Positions 30,165-37,635 of a stretch of DNA of 37,648 nucleotides are shown here, in pieces. The first letter of the stretch is position 1, and every line of letters starts with the position of its first letter. This DNA comes from JAGNRR01 sp964612525. Its GTDB lineage: Bacteria > Bacteroidota > Bacteroidia > Chitinophagales > Chitinophagaceae. The position numbers were made by a program, and so were the translations under genes. The notes under the pieces are model-generated. The model did not search any database. It worked only from the letters and a program-made list of their open reading frames with translations, and was not told the origin of the DNA. The stretch is from assembly GCA_964612525.1 (NCBI GenBank), contig CAZTCQ010000010.1, positions 1 through 37,648 on the forward strand, read 5' to 3'.

Positions 30165-31289
30165 CTAGTAGTCAATTACCTGTTCTTGAATGGTGTTAGG
30201 AATCTCTCTGAATTCATATTCTTGATTGCGCAGTTGTGGCTCGAACCCTCCTTCTTTGATAGCTTCTTGAATTCCTTTGTAAGTAAATCGGTGCGGTGCT
30301 CCTGCAGCACTCACTACATTTTCTTCTAGCATGATGCTTCCAAAATCATTGGCTCCACTGTGAAGACAAATTTGAGCGACTTCTTTTCCTACCGTGAGCC
30401 AGCTGGCTTGAATATTTTTGATATTCGGTAGCATGATGCGACTAAGAGCAATCATGCGGATATATTCCTGAGCGGTTGTATCATTTTTAGCGCGTCTGAT
30501 TTTTTTGAGTAGGGTATCAACATCTTGGAAAGTCCAAGGGATAAAGGCCATGAAACCATTCGCGTCTTCGGGCTTTTCACTTTGTACTTCGCGCAGCCAT
30601 ATCAAGTGTTCAAATCGTTCTTCCAGTGTTTCTACATGACCAAACATCATGGTGGCACTCGTAGTAATATTAAGTTTGTGGCAGGCACGCATAACGTCGA
30701 GCCATTCTTGTCCGCCACATTTTCCTTTGGAAATTAACCGGCGCACTCGGTCATTCAAAATTTCGGCACCGGCACCGGGCAGCGAGTCTAAGCCCGCTTC
30801 TTTAAGTGCAGTGAGCACTTCGATATGTGTGCTACCTTCTAGTTTGGTGATGTGCGCTATTTCGGGCGGTCCTAAAGCGTGGAGTCGGATTTGAGGGTAG
30901 AGCGATTTTAGCTCTTTGAATAAATCAACGTAGAATTTAAGCCCCAACTCTGGGTGATGGCCTCCTTGCAATAGAAGTTGGTCGCCGCCCCAAGCAATCG
31001 TTTCCTCAATTTTTTTAATGTACGTGGCTTTGTCTGTTATATAGGTTTCTTCATGCCCTGGGATTCTATAAAAGTTACAAAATTTACAATTGGCTATGCA
31101 AACGTTAGTAGTGTTTACATTTCTGTCGATTTGCCACGTCACCTTTCCATGCGGGACGTGTTGTTTGCGCATTTCATTTGCAACAAATTGCAATGCGCTC
31201 AATGGCGCGTTATGATATAAAAAAAGTCCTTCTTCCTGCGTGAGGAATTCTAGGCGCATTGCTTTTTGATAAAGATTTTCTAATTCCAA
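30165..31289 (-). CDS. mqnC: Cyclic dehypoxanthine futalosine synthase (radical SAM)
   Basis: Radical SAM enzyme of the futalosine route to menaquinone. It cyclises dehypoxanthine futalosine. The 374-residue product has the iron-sulfur motif C64-x3-C68-x2-C71 within VCIANCKFCNFYR. LLQGGHHPELGLKFYVDLF (105-123) and SGANDFGSIMLEENVVSAAG (about 314-333) favour MqnC over the related aminofutalosine synthase MqnE. Start is TTG (31287-31289). The next ATG (codon 11) would remove residues that align with other MqnC. No other mqn gene is present. It shows that this organism makes menaquinone by the futalosine path, which some Bacteroidota use. Confidence 0.92.
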   Translation of the reverse strand: MELENLYQKAMRLEFLTQEEGLFLYHNAPLSALQFVANEMRKQHVPHGKVTWQIDRNVNTTNVCIANCKFCNFYRIPGHEETYITDKATYIKKIEETIAWGGDQLLLQGGHHPELGLKFYVDLFKELKSLYPQIRLHALGPPEIAHITKLEGSTHIEVLTALKEAGLDSLPGAGAEILNDRVRRLISKGKCGGQEWLDVMRACHKLNITTSATMMFGHVETLEERFEHLIWLREVQSEKPEDANGFMAFIPWTFQDVDTLLKKIRRAKNDTTAQEYIRMIALSRIMLPNIKNIQASWLTVGKEVAQICLHSGANDFGSIMLEENVVSAAGAPHRFTYKGIQEAIKEGGFEPQLRNQEYEFREIPNTIQEQVIDY

Positions 31290-31328
31290 AGTGATACAAA
31301 ATTACGCCCAAATCATGGGGCTAAGAAA

Positions 31329-31868
31329 TTATAGCATTTCTATAATTTTTTCACTCATGGGTTTGATGCGTGGTGAAATCACAGAAATCAATTTTCCTTT
31401 TTCATCAAGCAAATATTTCTGAAAATTCCATTTTACTTTGCTGTCCTTAAAGCCGTTTTGTTGTTTTTGGGTAAGCCATGCGTACAAAGGATGTTGGTCA
31501 TCACCTTTCACTGATATTTTACTCGCCATAAGAAAACTGACTCCAAAGTTTTTCTGGCAGAAGCTTGCTATTTCTTTGTCTGAACCGGGCTCTTGCCGAG
31601 CAAAATTGTTCGCAGGGAATCCTACGATCACTAGGTTTTTTCCATATTTCTGATGAAGTTGTTCTAAGCCTTTGTACTGAGGGGTTAAACCACATTTTGA
31701 AGCCGTGTTTACAATCAGAATTTTTTTGCCTTTGAATTTCTCAAAATTTATTTCACCACCGTCTAAGGCTTCTACGGTAAAATCATAAATGGATTTCTGC
31801 TGGGCTTGCGCATCGTTTTGGCTAGAACAAATAGCAAGTACGATTAAACTAAAAATGAAATATTTCAT
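31329..31868 (-). CDS. Glutathione peroxidase-like thiol peroxidase, exported
   Basis: A 179-residue peroxidase with a signal peptide (MKYFIFSLIVLAICSSQNDAQA, cleavage before Q), so probably periplasmic. Counted from the ATG at 31868, the peroxidatic cysteine is C59 in NTASKCGLTPQY and a likely resolving cysteine is C104 in FCQKNFGV. WNFQKYLLD (147-155) carries the conserved Trp and Asn. GFPANNF (83-89) has Asn where classical enzymes have the tetrad Gln. Reduction by thioredoxin-like donors is more likely than by glutathione. The ATG start is 6 nt after a perfect -7 motif. An upstream TTG lies inside that motif. It follows the lipoprotein gene after 35 nt. Confidence 0.9.
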   Translation of the reverse strand: MKYFIFSLIVLAICSSQNDAQAQQKSIYDFTVEALDGGEINFEKFKGKKILIVNTASKCGLTPQYKGLEQLHQKYGKNLVIVGFPANNFARQEPGSDKEIASFCQKNFGVSFLMASKISVKGDDQHPLYAWLTQKQQNGFKDSKVKWNFQKYLLDEKGKLISVISPRIKPMSEKIIEML

Positions 31869-31874
31869 ATAGAA

Positions 31875-31882
31875 CAAAGGTA
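31875..31882 (-). promoter_or_regulatory. -7 promoter motif before the peroxidase gene
   Basis: Minus-strand TACCTTTG, a perfect TAnnTTTG, lies 6 nt before the ATG at 31868 and excludes the in-frame TTG at 31877. Confidence 0.6.
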
Positions 31883-31903
31883 CAAAGAAGTGCGGAAGAA
31901 GTA

Positions 31904-32326
31904 TTACAATCGAACACCTTGTGTAAATCGAAAATTGCTGGTGCCTACTGTATTATTGGTATTATGATGAATCGTAATTGTATCCCCGTTGAATATAATT
32001 CTATGGAAGAAATCATTCCGATTCACATATCCTCTTTTCCAATGAGCACTTCTATCAAAGGTGTCAATTTTTGGTTCAGGTACATTTTCTTTGGGTAGGT
32101 AGCACTTATCAACATTAGGATCGTATTGGAACTCCAAAATTCGATTTAACTCAAAATGTTTTACGCCTGATTTCCCTTCAACGGAATCATAAAGTTGATA
32201 CGTAAAAGTTTCTAATGGCAACATTTTCGGAACGGGCTGCTCAACAGATTTTTTGCAGCTCGCGACAAGCACAATGGCCAGTGCGGACAGGCAAAAAAAT
32301 TGTATTTGTTGAGTTAAGCGTGACAT
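31904..32326 (-). CDS. Small lipoprotein of unknown function
   Basis: A 140-residue protein with a lipoprotein signal: a hydrophobic stretch, then LVASC with the lipidated cysteine at C24, followed by KKS. Lysines at +2/+3 do not tell surface from periplasmic location. The mature part has TYQLYDSVEGK, ELNRILEFQYDPN and NGDTITIHHN, suggesting a small beta-rich domain with no family that I recognise. It lies 35 nt upstream of the peroxidase and 69 nt downstream of the arginase-family gene, all on the minus strand. Confidence 0.8.
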   Translation of the reverse strand: MSRLTQQIQFFCLSALAIVLVASCKKSVEQPVPKMLPLETFTYQLYDSVEGKSGVKHFELNRILEFQYDPNVDKCYLPKENVPEPKIDTFDRSAHWKRGYVNRNDFFHRIIFNGDTITIHHNTNNTVGTSNFRFTQGVRL

Positions 32327-32395
32327 TCTTTTTCCAAATTAAGACTTTTTTAGCATTTAAGAAAATCTCAATTGTCATATTTCTGTCAGTCAGCT

Positions 32396-33556
32396 TTAGA
32401 GGGAGCGCTCTTTCTCACGGAGCCAGCGTTCTGGAATCTCGTTATTACAGGCAGTTAGATAGTCTTCGTAGGTGCACGGAAGAAAATCTTTCTCAGTGAT
32501 TTGCATCCACCAACGATTGGTTTTTTTGCTTTTTTTGAATAAAATATCCTGATCTGTAAACGAAACATTGTAGGATAGATAGGCATCTTCATTATCAATA
32601 GCTGCTTCATTCTTGGCAAAAAGCATACCGTCAATATAATACCATATCATTTGTGCAATAAGTTTTGCTGTGGTTTCATCGGTATCATATTTTGGCTGAT
32701 AACCATAAATGCCCAGAGAGGTAAGCTTGCGACTCATACCAGCATAACGCGTAACTCGGCACATTTCATCTCCGTAAAATCCATTGGGTGAGCCCGTGCG
32801 ATTGGCTGGAGCGTCTGAAAATCGAACGGCATTGATGTCAATACTACAAACTGTGCTCATCCGTAATATGGGTTCCATTTCATTCATTTTTTCTCTGGCT
32901 TTTCCAACTCGCACGCAATCGAAGCCAAATTGGTGAAGCGTTTCGATTACGTTTGGATTTACGTAATAGGACTGAAAACCTAATAGACTAAAGTTTCGGA
33001 TATAGTTTGGTGTGGAGGTTAAAGCCTCCAAGAGGTGATTTTCATATTTTAAATTACTATTGGATTCAATATCAGCGAGCATATCAATGACGGTCATGTC
33101 TATGATTTCAGTTTTTTGTTTGTACACCTGGTATTGCTGCAAGCTAATGTCATGAGAACCGCCGAGTACAATGATTTCTTTGTCTAGTTCATTCAATTCT
33201 TTAAGAACGGCCAATAGGGCTGAATAGGTGTCCGCTGCTGTTGCTCCTTCTATAATATTTCCTAAATCGGCAATGATGATATCGTCATGCCAATAGTAGG
33301 ATTGATAAAACGCTTGGCGAACGGCATCGGGGCCATCGCTGTAATTGTTATTGGGATATTGATTTCTAAATTCTCCGCATCCAATAATGACTACCTGCGC
33401 ATCATCAATGTCCGGGTTTTCTTTGGTGGCCACCTGAATATTTTTGCCAATGTGTTGTTCAGAAAACGGAAAATCCATAGTATGAGCAGGATGTATAGGA
33501 GCGATGTAGTCGTATATTTCGAGGTAATTATTATCCATATTCTTTGAAAATGACAC
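32396..33556 (-). CDS. Arginase/formimidoylglutamase-family protein with altered metal site
   Basis: A 386-residue ureohydrolase-fold protein. GGSHD (132-136) matches the first arginase metal motif, but the second (D-A-H-x-D) reads VIDMLADIE (156-164) without the histidine. The third (S-x-D-x-D) reads SIDIN (238-242) with Asn for the last Asp. GSPNGFYGDEMCRVTRYAGM (254-273) and SLGIYGYQPKYD match a Bacteroidota arginase-like group often labelled formimidoylglutamase. No histidine-degradation gene is nearby, so that name is doubtful. Starts are GTG at 33556 or ATG at 33538 (MDNNYLEIYDYIAP), which is equally plausible. It may be a non-catalytic or differently metallated member. Confidence 0.82.
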   Translation of the reverse strand: MSFSKNMDNNYLEIYDYIAPIHPAHTMDFPFSEQHIGKNIQVATKENPDIDDAQVVIIGCGEFRNQYPNNNYSDGPDAVRQAFYQSYYWHDDIIIADLGNIIEGATAADTYSALLAVLKELNELDKEIIVLGGSHDISLQQYQVYKQKTEIIDMTVIDMLADIESNSNLKYENHLLEALTSTPNYIRNFSLLGFQSYYVNPNVIETLHQFGFDCVRVGKAREKMNEMEPILRMSTVCSIDINAVRFSDAPANRTGSPNGFYGDEMCRVTRYAGMSRKLTSLGIYGYQPKYDTDETTAKLIAQMIWYYIDGMLFAKNEAAIDNEDAYLSYNVSFTDQDILFKKSKKTNRWWMQITEKDFLPCTYEDYLTACNNEIPERWLREKERSL

Positions 33557-33658
33557 TAAAATAGTTCAAATAATTGCTTTTAAATCTACTTTTTACCCAA
33601 ATACTCAATCGGAATGCCCAAATACTCAAATGATGGTATTCTCACTTTTTTAGGGTTT

Positions 33659-33785
33659 TATCTTTGAATCTGAATAAGTGCTGTTATCCAAACAACTAAC
33701 TTTTTCAACCTTTACTTAAAAATGTAGTAGTATTTAAGTAGTGTTTTTTTTCATTATTCAGAAAGCCCCTTTTTGGGGTTTTCTG
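33659..33785 (+). ncRNA. Candidate small RNA or leader with terminator before the ABC-F gene
   Basis: This 267-nt spacer holds a perfect -7 motif TATCTTTG (33659-33666), the block ACTAACTTTTTCAACCTTT (33695-33713) shared with 13291-13309, and a stem TACTTAAA (33713-33720) with TTTAAGTA (33733-33740) followed by eight T. It ends in a terminator hairpin (33762-33782). The ABC-F promoter motif comes after this hairpin. A short transcript of about 110 nt is inferred. An attenuating leader for the ABC-F gene is the alternative. Confidence 0.35.
33762..33785 (+). terminator. Intrinsic terminator-like hairpin upstream of the ABC-F gene
   Basis: AAAGCCCC (33762-33769) pairs with GGGGTTTT (33775-33782, one G-T pair) around TTTTT, then TTCT. 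No plus-strand coding gene ends here. Confidence 0.75.
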
Positions 33786-33796
33786 CTTTATACTCC

Positions 33797-33804
33797 TACC
33801 TTTG
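33797..33804 (+). promoter_or_regulatory. -7 promoter motif before the ABC-F gene
   Basis: TACCTTTG, a perfect TAnnTTTG, has TTTG (33772-33775) 21 nt upstream as a possible -33 element. The GTG start at 33824 is 19 nt downstream, which excludes the ATG at 33773. Confidence 0.6.
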
Positions 33805-33823
33805 CGCTCTAAAATTAAAAATC

Positions 33824-35434
33824 GTGATTTCAACTAATAACGTTTCTCTCTCGTTTGGTAAGCGAACTTTGTTCGATGAAGTAAATATCAATTTTACCGA
33901 AGGCAACTGCTATGGTATCATTGGCGCTAATGGAGCAGGGAAGTCTACTTTTATGAAAATTCTCTCCGGAGATATAGAGCCCAACAAAGGAAGTGTTTCT
34001 ATCACCCCGGGTCAACGTCTTAGCTTTTTGCGTCAGGATCACTATGCATTTAACGAAGAAACCGTTTTGAATACCGTGTTGATGGGGAACAAGGATCTTT
34101 TTGCGATTCAGCAAGAAAAAGATGCCTTGTATATGAAAGAGGATTTTAGCGAAGCCGACGGAATTAAAGCGGGAGAGCTAGAAGAAAAATTTGGTGAAAT
34201 GGGTGGTTACACAGCTGAGAGTGATGCTGCACAGATGCTGGTGAACTTGGGTGTAAAAGAAGAGGCCCATCAAAGTGTAATGAAAGATGTGGCGGGTGAA
34301 ATAAAAATTAAAGTACTGTTGGCGCAGGCCTTATTCGGAACTCCTGAAATATTATTACTGGATGAGCCTACCAATGATATCGACCTAAAAACGGTTCTTT
34401 GGTTAGAAGATTTTTTAGCGGACTATCCTCACATTGCAATAGTGGTTAGTCACGATAGACACTTCTTGGATACAGTGTGCACGCACGTGGCGGATGTAGA
34501 CAAAGGAAAAATTAATACGTATACTGGTAACTATACCTTCTGGTATGAAAGTAGCCAATTGGCTGCGCGTCAGGCGACGGATAAAAACAAAAAGACGGAG
34601 GACAAGCGAAAAGACTTACAGGACTTTATCCGTCGATTTAGTGCGAATGCGAGTAAAAGTAGACAAGCAACTAGTCGCAAAAAAGCCTTGGAAAAATTGG
34701 TGTTAGAAGATATTAAACCGAGTAACCGTCGTTACCCGGGTATCTTTTTTACACCGAATCGTCCGGTAGGTAATGATATTTTGAAAGTTGAAAAACTAAG
34801 TGCAAGCATAGATGGAGAAATCTTGTTTAGTGATGTGAATTTTGACATGAGTAAGAATGATAAAATTCTTTTTGTAGCGGACGATAAACGTGCGGTGACT
34901 ACTTTTTTTGAAATAATCAATGATAAAATAAAAGCCGATAGTGGTGAATACACTTGGGGAACCACTATTACTACGGCATACCTTCCTGTAAATAATGAAG
35001 AGTATTTCCAAAAGGAATTAAACCTGCTGGACTGGTTGCATCAATATGTGCCAGAAGGTACGCAAGATGTAGATGAAGATTTTTTACGTCAGTTTTTTGG
35101 TAGAATGTTGTTCCGCGGTGACGAGGTGAACAAAATGGTGCCGGTATTAAGCGGGGGGGAAAAAGTGCGCTGTATGGTTAGTCGTATGATGCTCATGAAC
35201 CCGAACGTAGTAATTTTAGATGAGCCAACCGCTCACCTTGATCTTGAAAGTATTCAGGCATTTAATAATGGCTGCAAAGATTTTCCGAGTAATATTTTAA
35301 TGGCTACACATGATCAGACTTTTGCGAATACTACTTGTAATCGAGTGATTGAATTGCGCCCAGATGGTATGAGTGATCATATTGGAACCTATGAAGAGTA
35401 TTTGGAAAAGAAGAATGCTGCGGTAGAAGCCTAG
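33824..35434 (+). CDS. ABC-F family ATPase (YbiT-like)
   Basis: Soluble twin-ABC protein of 536 residues, expected to act at the ribosome. GTG at 33824 gives the family start MISTNNVSLSFGKRTLF. Domain 1 has Walker A GANGAGKS (34-41), Walker B LLLDEPTND (177-185) and SHD (209-211), but the signature usually read LSGxEKV is DVAGEI (155-160). Domain 2 has a broken Walker A (VADDKRAVTT, 351-360), an intact signature LSGGEKVR (442-449), LDEPTAHLD (465-473) and THD (495-497). The linker (about 240-315) is basic and helical (P-site interaction motif). A degenerate second Walker A is, as I recall, typical of Bacteroidota YbiT relatives. The altered first signature is less usual. Confidence 0.92.
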   Translation: MISTNNVSLSFGKRTLFDEVNINFTEGNCYGIIGANGAGKSTFMKILSGDIEPNKGSVSITPGQRLSFLRQDHYAFNEETVLNTVLMGNKDLFAIQQEKDALYMKEDFSEADGIKAGELEEKFGEMGGYTAESDAAQMLVNLGVKEEAHQSVMKDVAGEIKIKVLLAQALFGTPEILLLDEPTNDIDLKTVLWLEDFLADYPHIAIVVSHDRHFLDTVCTHVADVDKGKINTYTGNYTFWYESSQLAARQATDKNKKTEDKRKDLQDFIRRFSANASKSRQATSRKKALEKLVLEDIKPSNRRYPGIFFTPNRPVGNDILKVEKLSASIDGEILFSDVNFDMSKNDKILFVADDKRAVTTFFEIINDKIKADSGEYTWGTTITTAYLPVNNEEYFQKELNLLDWLHQYVPEGTQDVDEDFLRQFFGRMLFRGDEVNKMVPVLSGGEKVRCMVSRMMLMNPNVVILDEPTAHLDLESIQAFNNGCKDFPSNILMATHDQTFANTTCNRVIELRPDGMSDHIGTYEEYLEKKNAAVEA

Positions 35435-35523
35435 TTGAATTATCGGGATTTGTATCATTGGTAGGTGTTTGTAGCAAGAAATTTAGTGTAAATTTTGGAG
35501 CTTTGTAGGTTATTAAATCACTG

Positions 35524-35585
35524 TTTTTATATAAAAATAGTGAATATGTTCACTAAATTAAGTAAAAAATGGTGAATATGATAAC
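35524..35585 (+). promoter_or_regulatory. Operator-like palindrome and tandem repeats before the DUF4143 gene
   Basis: TTTTTATATAAAAA (35524-35537) is a perfect 14-bp palindrome. GTGAATATGTTCAC (35540-35553) and GTGAATATGATAAC (35572-35585) are two copies of one site 32 bp apart, about three helical turns. The first has GTGAA/TTCAC dyad symmetry. They lie just upstream of the -7 motif at 35595. Confidence 0.5.
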
Positions 35586-35594
35586 TGATTTTAC

Positions 35595-35602
35595 TATATT
35601 TG
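35595..35602 (+). promoter_or_regulatory. -7 promoter motif before the DUF4143 gene
   Basis: TATATTTG, a perfect TAnnTTTG, lies 4 nt before the GTG start at 35607. A TAG stop directly precedes that GTG in frame, so no earlier start is possible. Confidence 0.6.
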
Positions 35603-35606
35603 CTAG

Positions 35607-36731
35607 GTGGTAAAACGTGTATTGGAAGACATAATCGGAAAAAAATTGTTTGATCATAAGGCAATTATGCTCTTTGGGCCTCGTCAAGTAGGGAAAACAA
35701 CCTTTCTAAAAAATCTAATCACAAGTTCAGGTGAGGACTATTTATATTTTTTATGTGACGATGATGTCATAAAATCACGGTTAGAGCAGGCCAATACGGA
35801 ATTAATGCGCAACATTATTGGTGAGGCAAAAATTGTTTTTATCGATGAAGCGCAGCTATTAGAAAATGCAGGTCGCATAATAAAATTAATGGTGGACCAA
35901 TTTCCGGAAGCACAAATTATAGTCAGTGGTTCATCTTCTTTTGAGTTAAAAGATAAAATGAACGAACCGCTTACTGGAAGAAAATGGGATTATTTGATGC
36001 TGCCTTTTTCATTTGAAGAATTAAAAAATGAAACAAATTTTTTAGCCGAAACATCTCAGCTTTCACATCGATTAATTTTTGGGAGCTATCCCGATGTGGT
36101 GAACCGTCCTAGTGAGGCACCGCAAGTTTTAAAATTATTAGCCGAGAGCTATTTGTACAAAGACATTTTGCAATTAGCGCCACTTCGACAAATAAATCAA
36201 CTCAAAAACTTATTAAAGGCATTGGCTTTTCAGGTTGGTAGCGAAGTGAGTTTTAACGAGCTTTCACGAAAAATAGGCATCGACAAAAATACTGTGAGTT
36301 CGTATCTAGAAATTTTAGAGCAGGCGTTTATTGTTTTTCCACTTACTAGTTTTAGCCGAAATTTACGCAATGAAATTAACACCAAACAGAGAATATATTT
36401 TTATGATAATGGGATTCGAAATGCTATTATTCAACAATATATGCCATTGGAGAATAGACAAGATATTGGGGCTCTGTTTGAGAATTATGTAATCTCCGAA
36501 CGCAAAAAGTATTTAAATTTTAATGACCGTATGGTAAATACTTACTTCTGGCGCACGCATAGCCAACAAGAAATAGACTACGTAGAGGAGGAGGACGGAC
36601 AGCTCAATGCGTTTGAAATAAAATACAATCCGTTTAAAAAGGTAAAATTTCCTAAGTCATTCTTAGATGCCTATTCGCCCAAGACCAAGGTAATTACGAG
36701 TGATAATTATTATGAAATTTTGATAGGATGA
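35607..36731 (+). CDS. AAA_14 / DUF4143 ATPase
   Basis: A 374-residue P-loop ATPase of the archaeal-ATPase-like AAA_14 group. Walker A GPRQVGKTTF is at 24-33 and Walker B IVFIDEAQ at about 77-84. SGSSSFELKDKMNEPLTGRK (107-126) follows. The C-terminal DUF4143 domain includes YLYKDILQLAPLRQ, a winged-helix-like DKNTVSSYLEILEQAFIVF, YFYDNGIRNA and a restriction-endonuclease-like end with FENYVISERKK, WRTHSQQEIDYVEE and AFEIKYNPFK (D-ExK pattern). The function of these widespread accessory genes is unsettled. Gene is single, with a leaderless-type start and possible autoregulation through the repeats at 35540-35585. Confidence 0.92.
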   Translation: MVKRVLEDIIGKKLFDHKAIMLFGPRQVGKTTFLKNLITSSGEDYLYFLCDDDVIKSRLEQANTELMRNIIGEAKIVFIDEAQLLENAGRIIKLMVDQFPEAQIIVSGSSSFELKDKMNEPLTGRKWDYLMLPFSFEELKNETNFLAETSQLSHRLIFGSYPDVVNRPSEAPQVLKLLAESYLYKDILQLAPLRQINQLKNLLKALAFQVGSEVSFNELSRKIGIDKNTVSSYLEILEQAFIVFPLTSFSRNLRNEINTKQRIYFYDNGIRNAIIQQYMPLENRQDIGALFENYVISERKKYLNFNDRMVNTYFWRTHSQQEIDYVEEEDGQLNAFEIKYNPFKKVKFPKSFLDAYSPKTKVITSDNYYEILIG

Positions 36732-36810
36732 GTGATCAATAATCTCCAAACTAGCCTATGTTTTTACGGAGCCGTTGTAGAAAGAAGAGGATAATTTTTG
36801 AAATTTATCT

Positions 36811-37578
36811 TTAAACCACCATCGTTTTTCGAATGCCGATAAAAAGAAAAATCAAGAGCGTGTATATTACAAAAAAGGGTAGAATGAATTCTTTACAACC
36901 TAGAGCGAGCATCGCGGCCATAATTAGTAATTGAAAGCCCAAACCTAAAACAGAAACGCTAGTCATGAACCACTTAGGTAGTAGTTTGCCGTGGGAGGCA
37001 TTTTTATCTAAATAGTAAATTGTTTTATCAAAAACGACATACAAGGTTTTAAAAATGAAAAATAAAATATTCACTTGCTTTTGTGTTTCTCCTTTTAAGG
37101 CGGTGGGGACTTCGTTTTCAAAGATTCTGCTAGTGGTGTCTCCCTGTAGTTTGTTGCGAAGGATTACGTAGTAATAATTGTATAAAGTGCCTTGTAACTG
37201 CAAGCCGACAAAAGCAATGAGGCACACCCAAATGGAAGAAGAGGTGACGAACCAAATAGTTAAAAAGAACAGAGCATTTAAAATAATGTCCGCAATGGAA
37301 TCTAAATAGCGGCCTGTGTAGGAAGGTGTTTTTTTTACTCTGGCCAATTCGCCATCGGCAGCATCGAGTATAGACTTTATAATTAAAAAGAGGCTGGCTA
37401 AAATGTAGTGAGATTCTAAAATGCAATAGATAGTCAAGAGACCTGAAATGATAAAGCCAATCGTGACATGAACCGGAGTAAAGCTTGTTCCTTTCAATGA
37501 ATTAGCAATGAGTTTTGCCACGGGTCTTCCATAATCTGAAAGGTCAATAAATTTGTGCTCGCTAGGTAGTTTTGACAT
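36811..37578 (-). CDS. CDP-alcohol phosphatidyltransferase family protein
   Basis: Integral inner-membrane enzyme of 255 residues that moves a phospho-alcohol group from a CDP-linked donor. The full family motif is present: D72-x2-D75-G76-x2-A79-R80-x8-G89-x3-D93-x3-D97, within DAADGELARVKK and TGRYLDSIADI. About six membrane helices are visible (near 36-54, 58-72, 97-116, 118-135, 205-225, 230-250). The second substrate (glycerol phosphate, serine, inositol or other) cannot be told from the sequence. There is an unusual cytosolic loop of about 60 residues (140-200). A -7 motif lies 49 nt upstream at 37628-37635. Confidence 0.92.
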   Translation of the reverse strand: MSKLPSEHKFIDLSDYGRPVAKLIANSLKGTSFTPVHVTIGFIISGLLTIYCILESHYILASLFLIIKSILDAADGELARVKKTPSYTGRYLDSIADIILNALFFLTIWFVTSSSIWVCLIAFVGLQLQGTLYNYYYVILRNKLQGDTTSRIFENEVPTALKGETQKQVNILFFIFKTLYVVFDKTIYYLDKNASHGKLLPKWFMTSVSVLGLGFQLLIMAAMLALGCKEFILPFFVIYTLLIFLFIGIRKTMVV

Positions 37579-37627
37579 CGAATGTCATAAATATTTGTAC
37601 TACGGGATATACCAAAATTGAAAAGTG

Positions 37628-37635
37628 CAAAGGTA
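37628..37635 (-). promoter_or_regulatory. -7 promoter motif before the CDP-alcohol transferase
   Basis: Minus-strand TACCTTTG, a perfect TAnnTTTG, lies 49 nt before the ATG at 37578. The -33 region is at or beyond the window edge. Confidence 0.5.
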
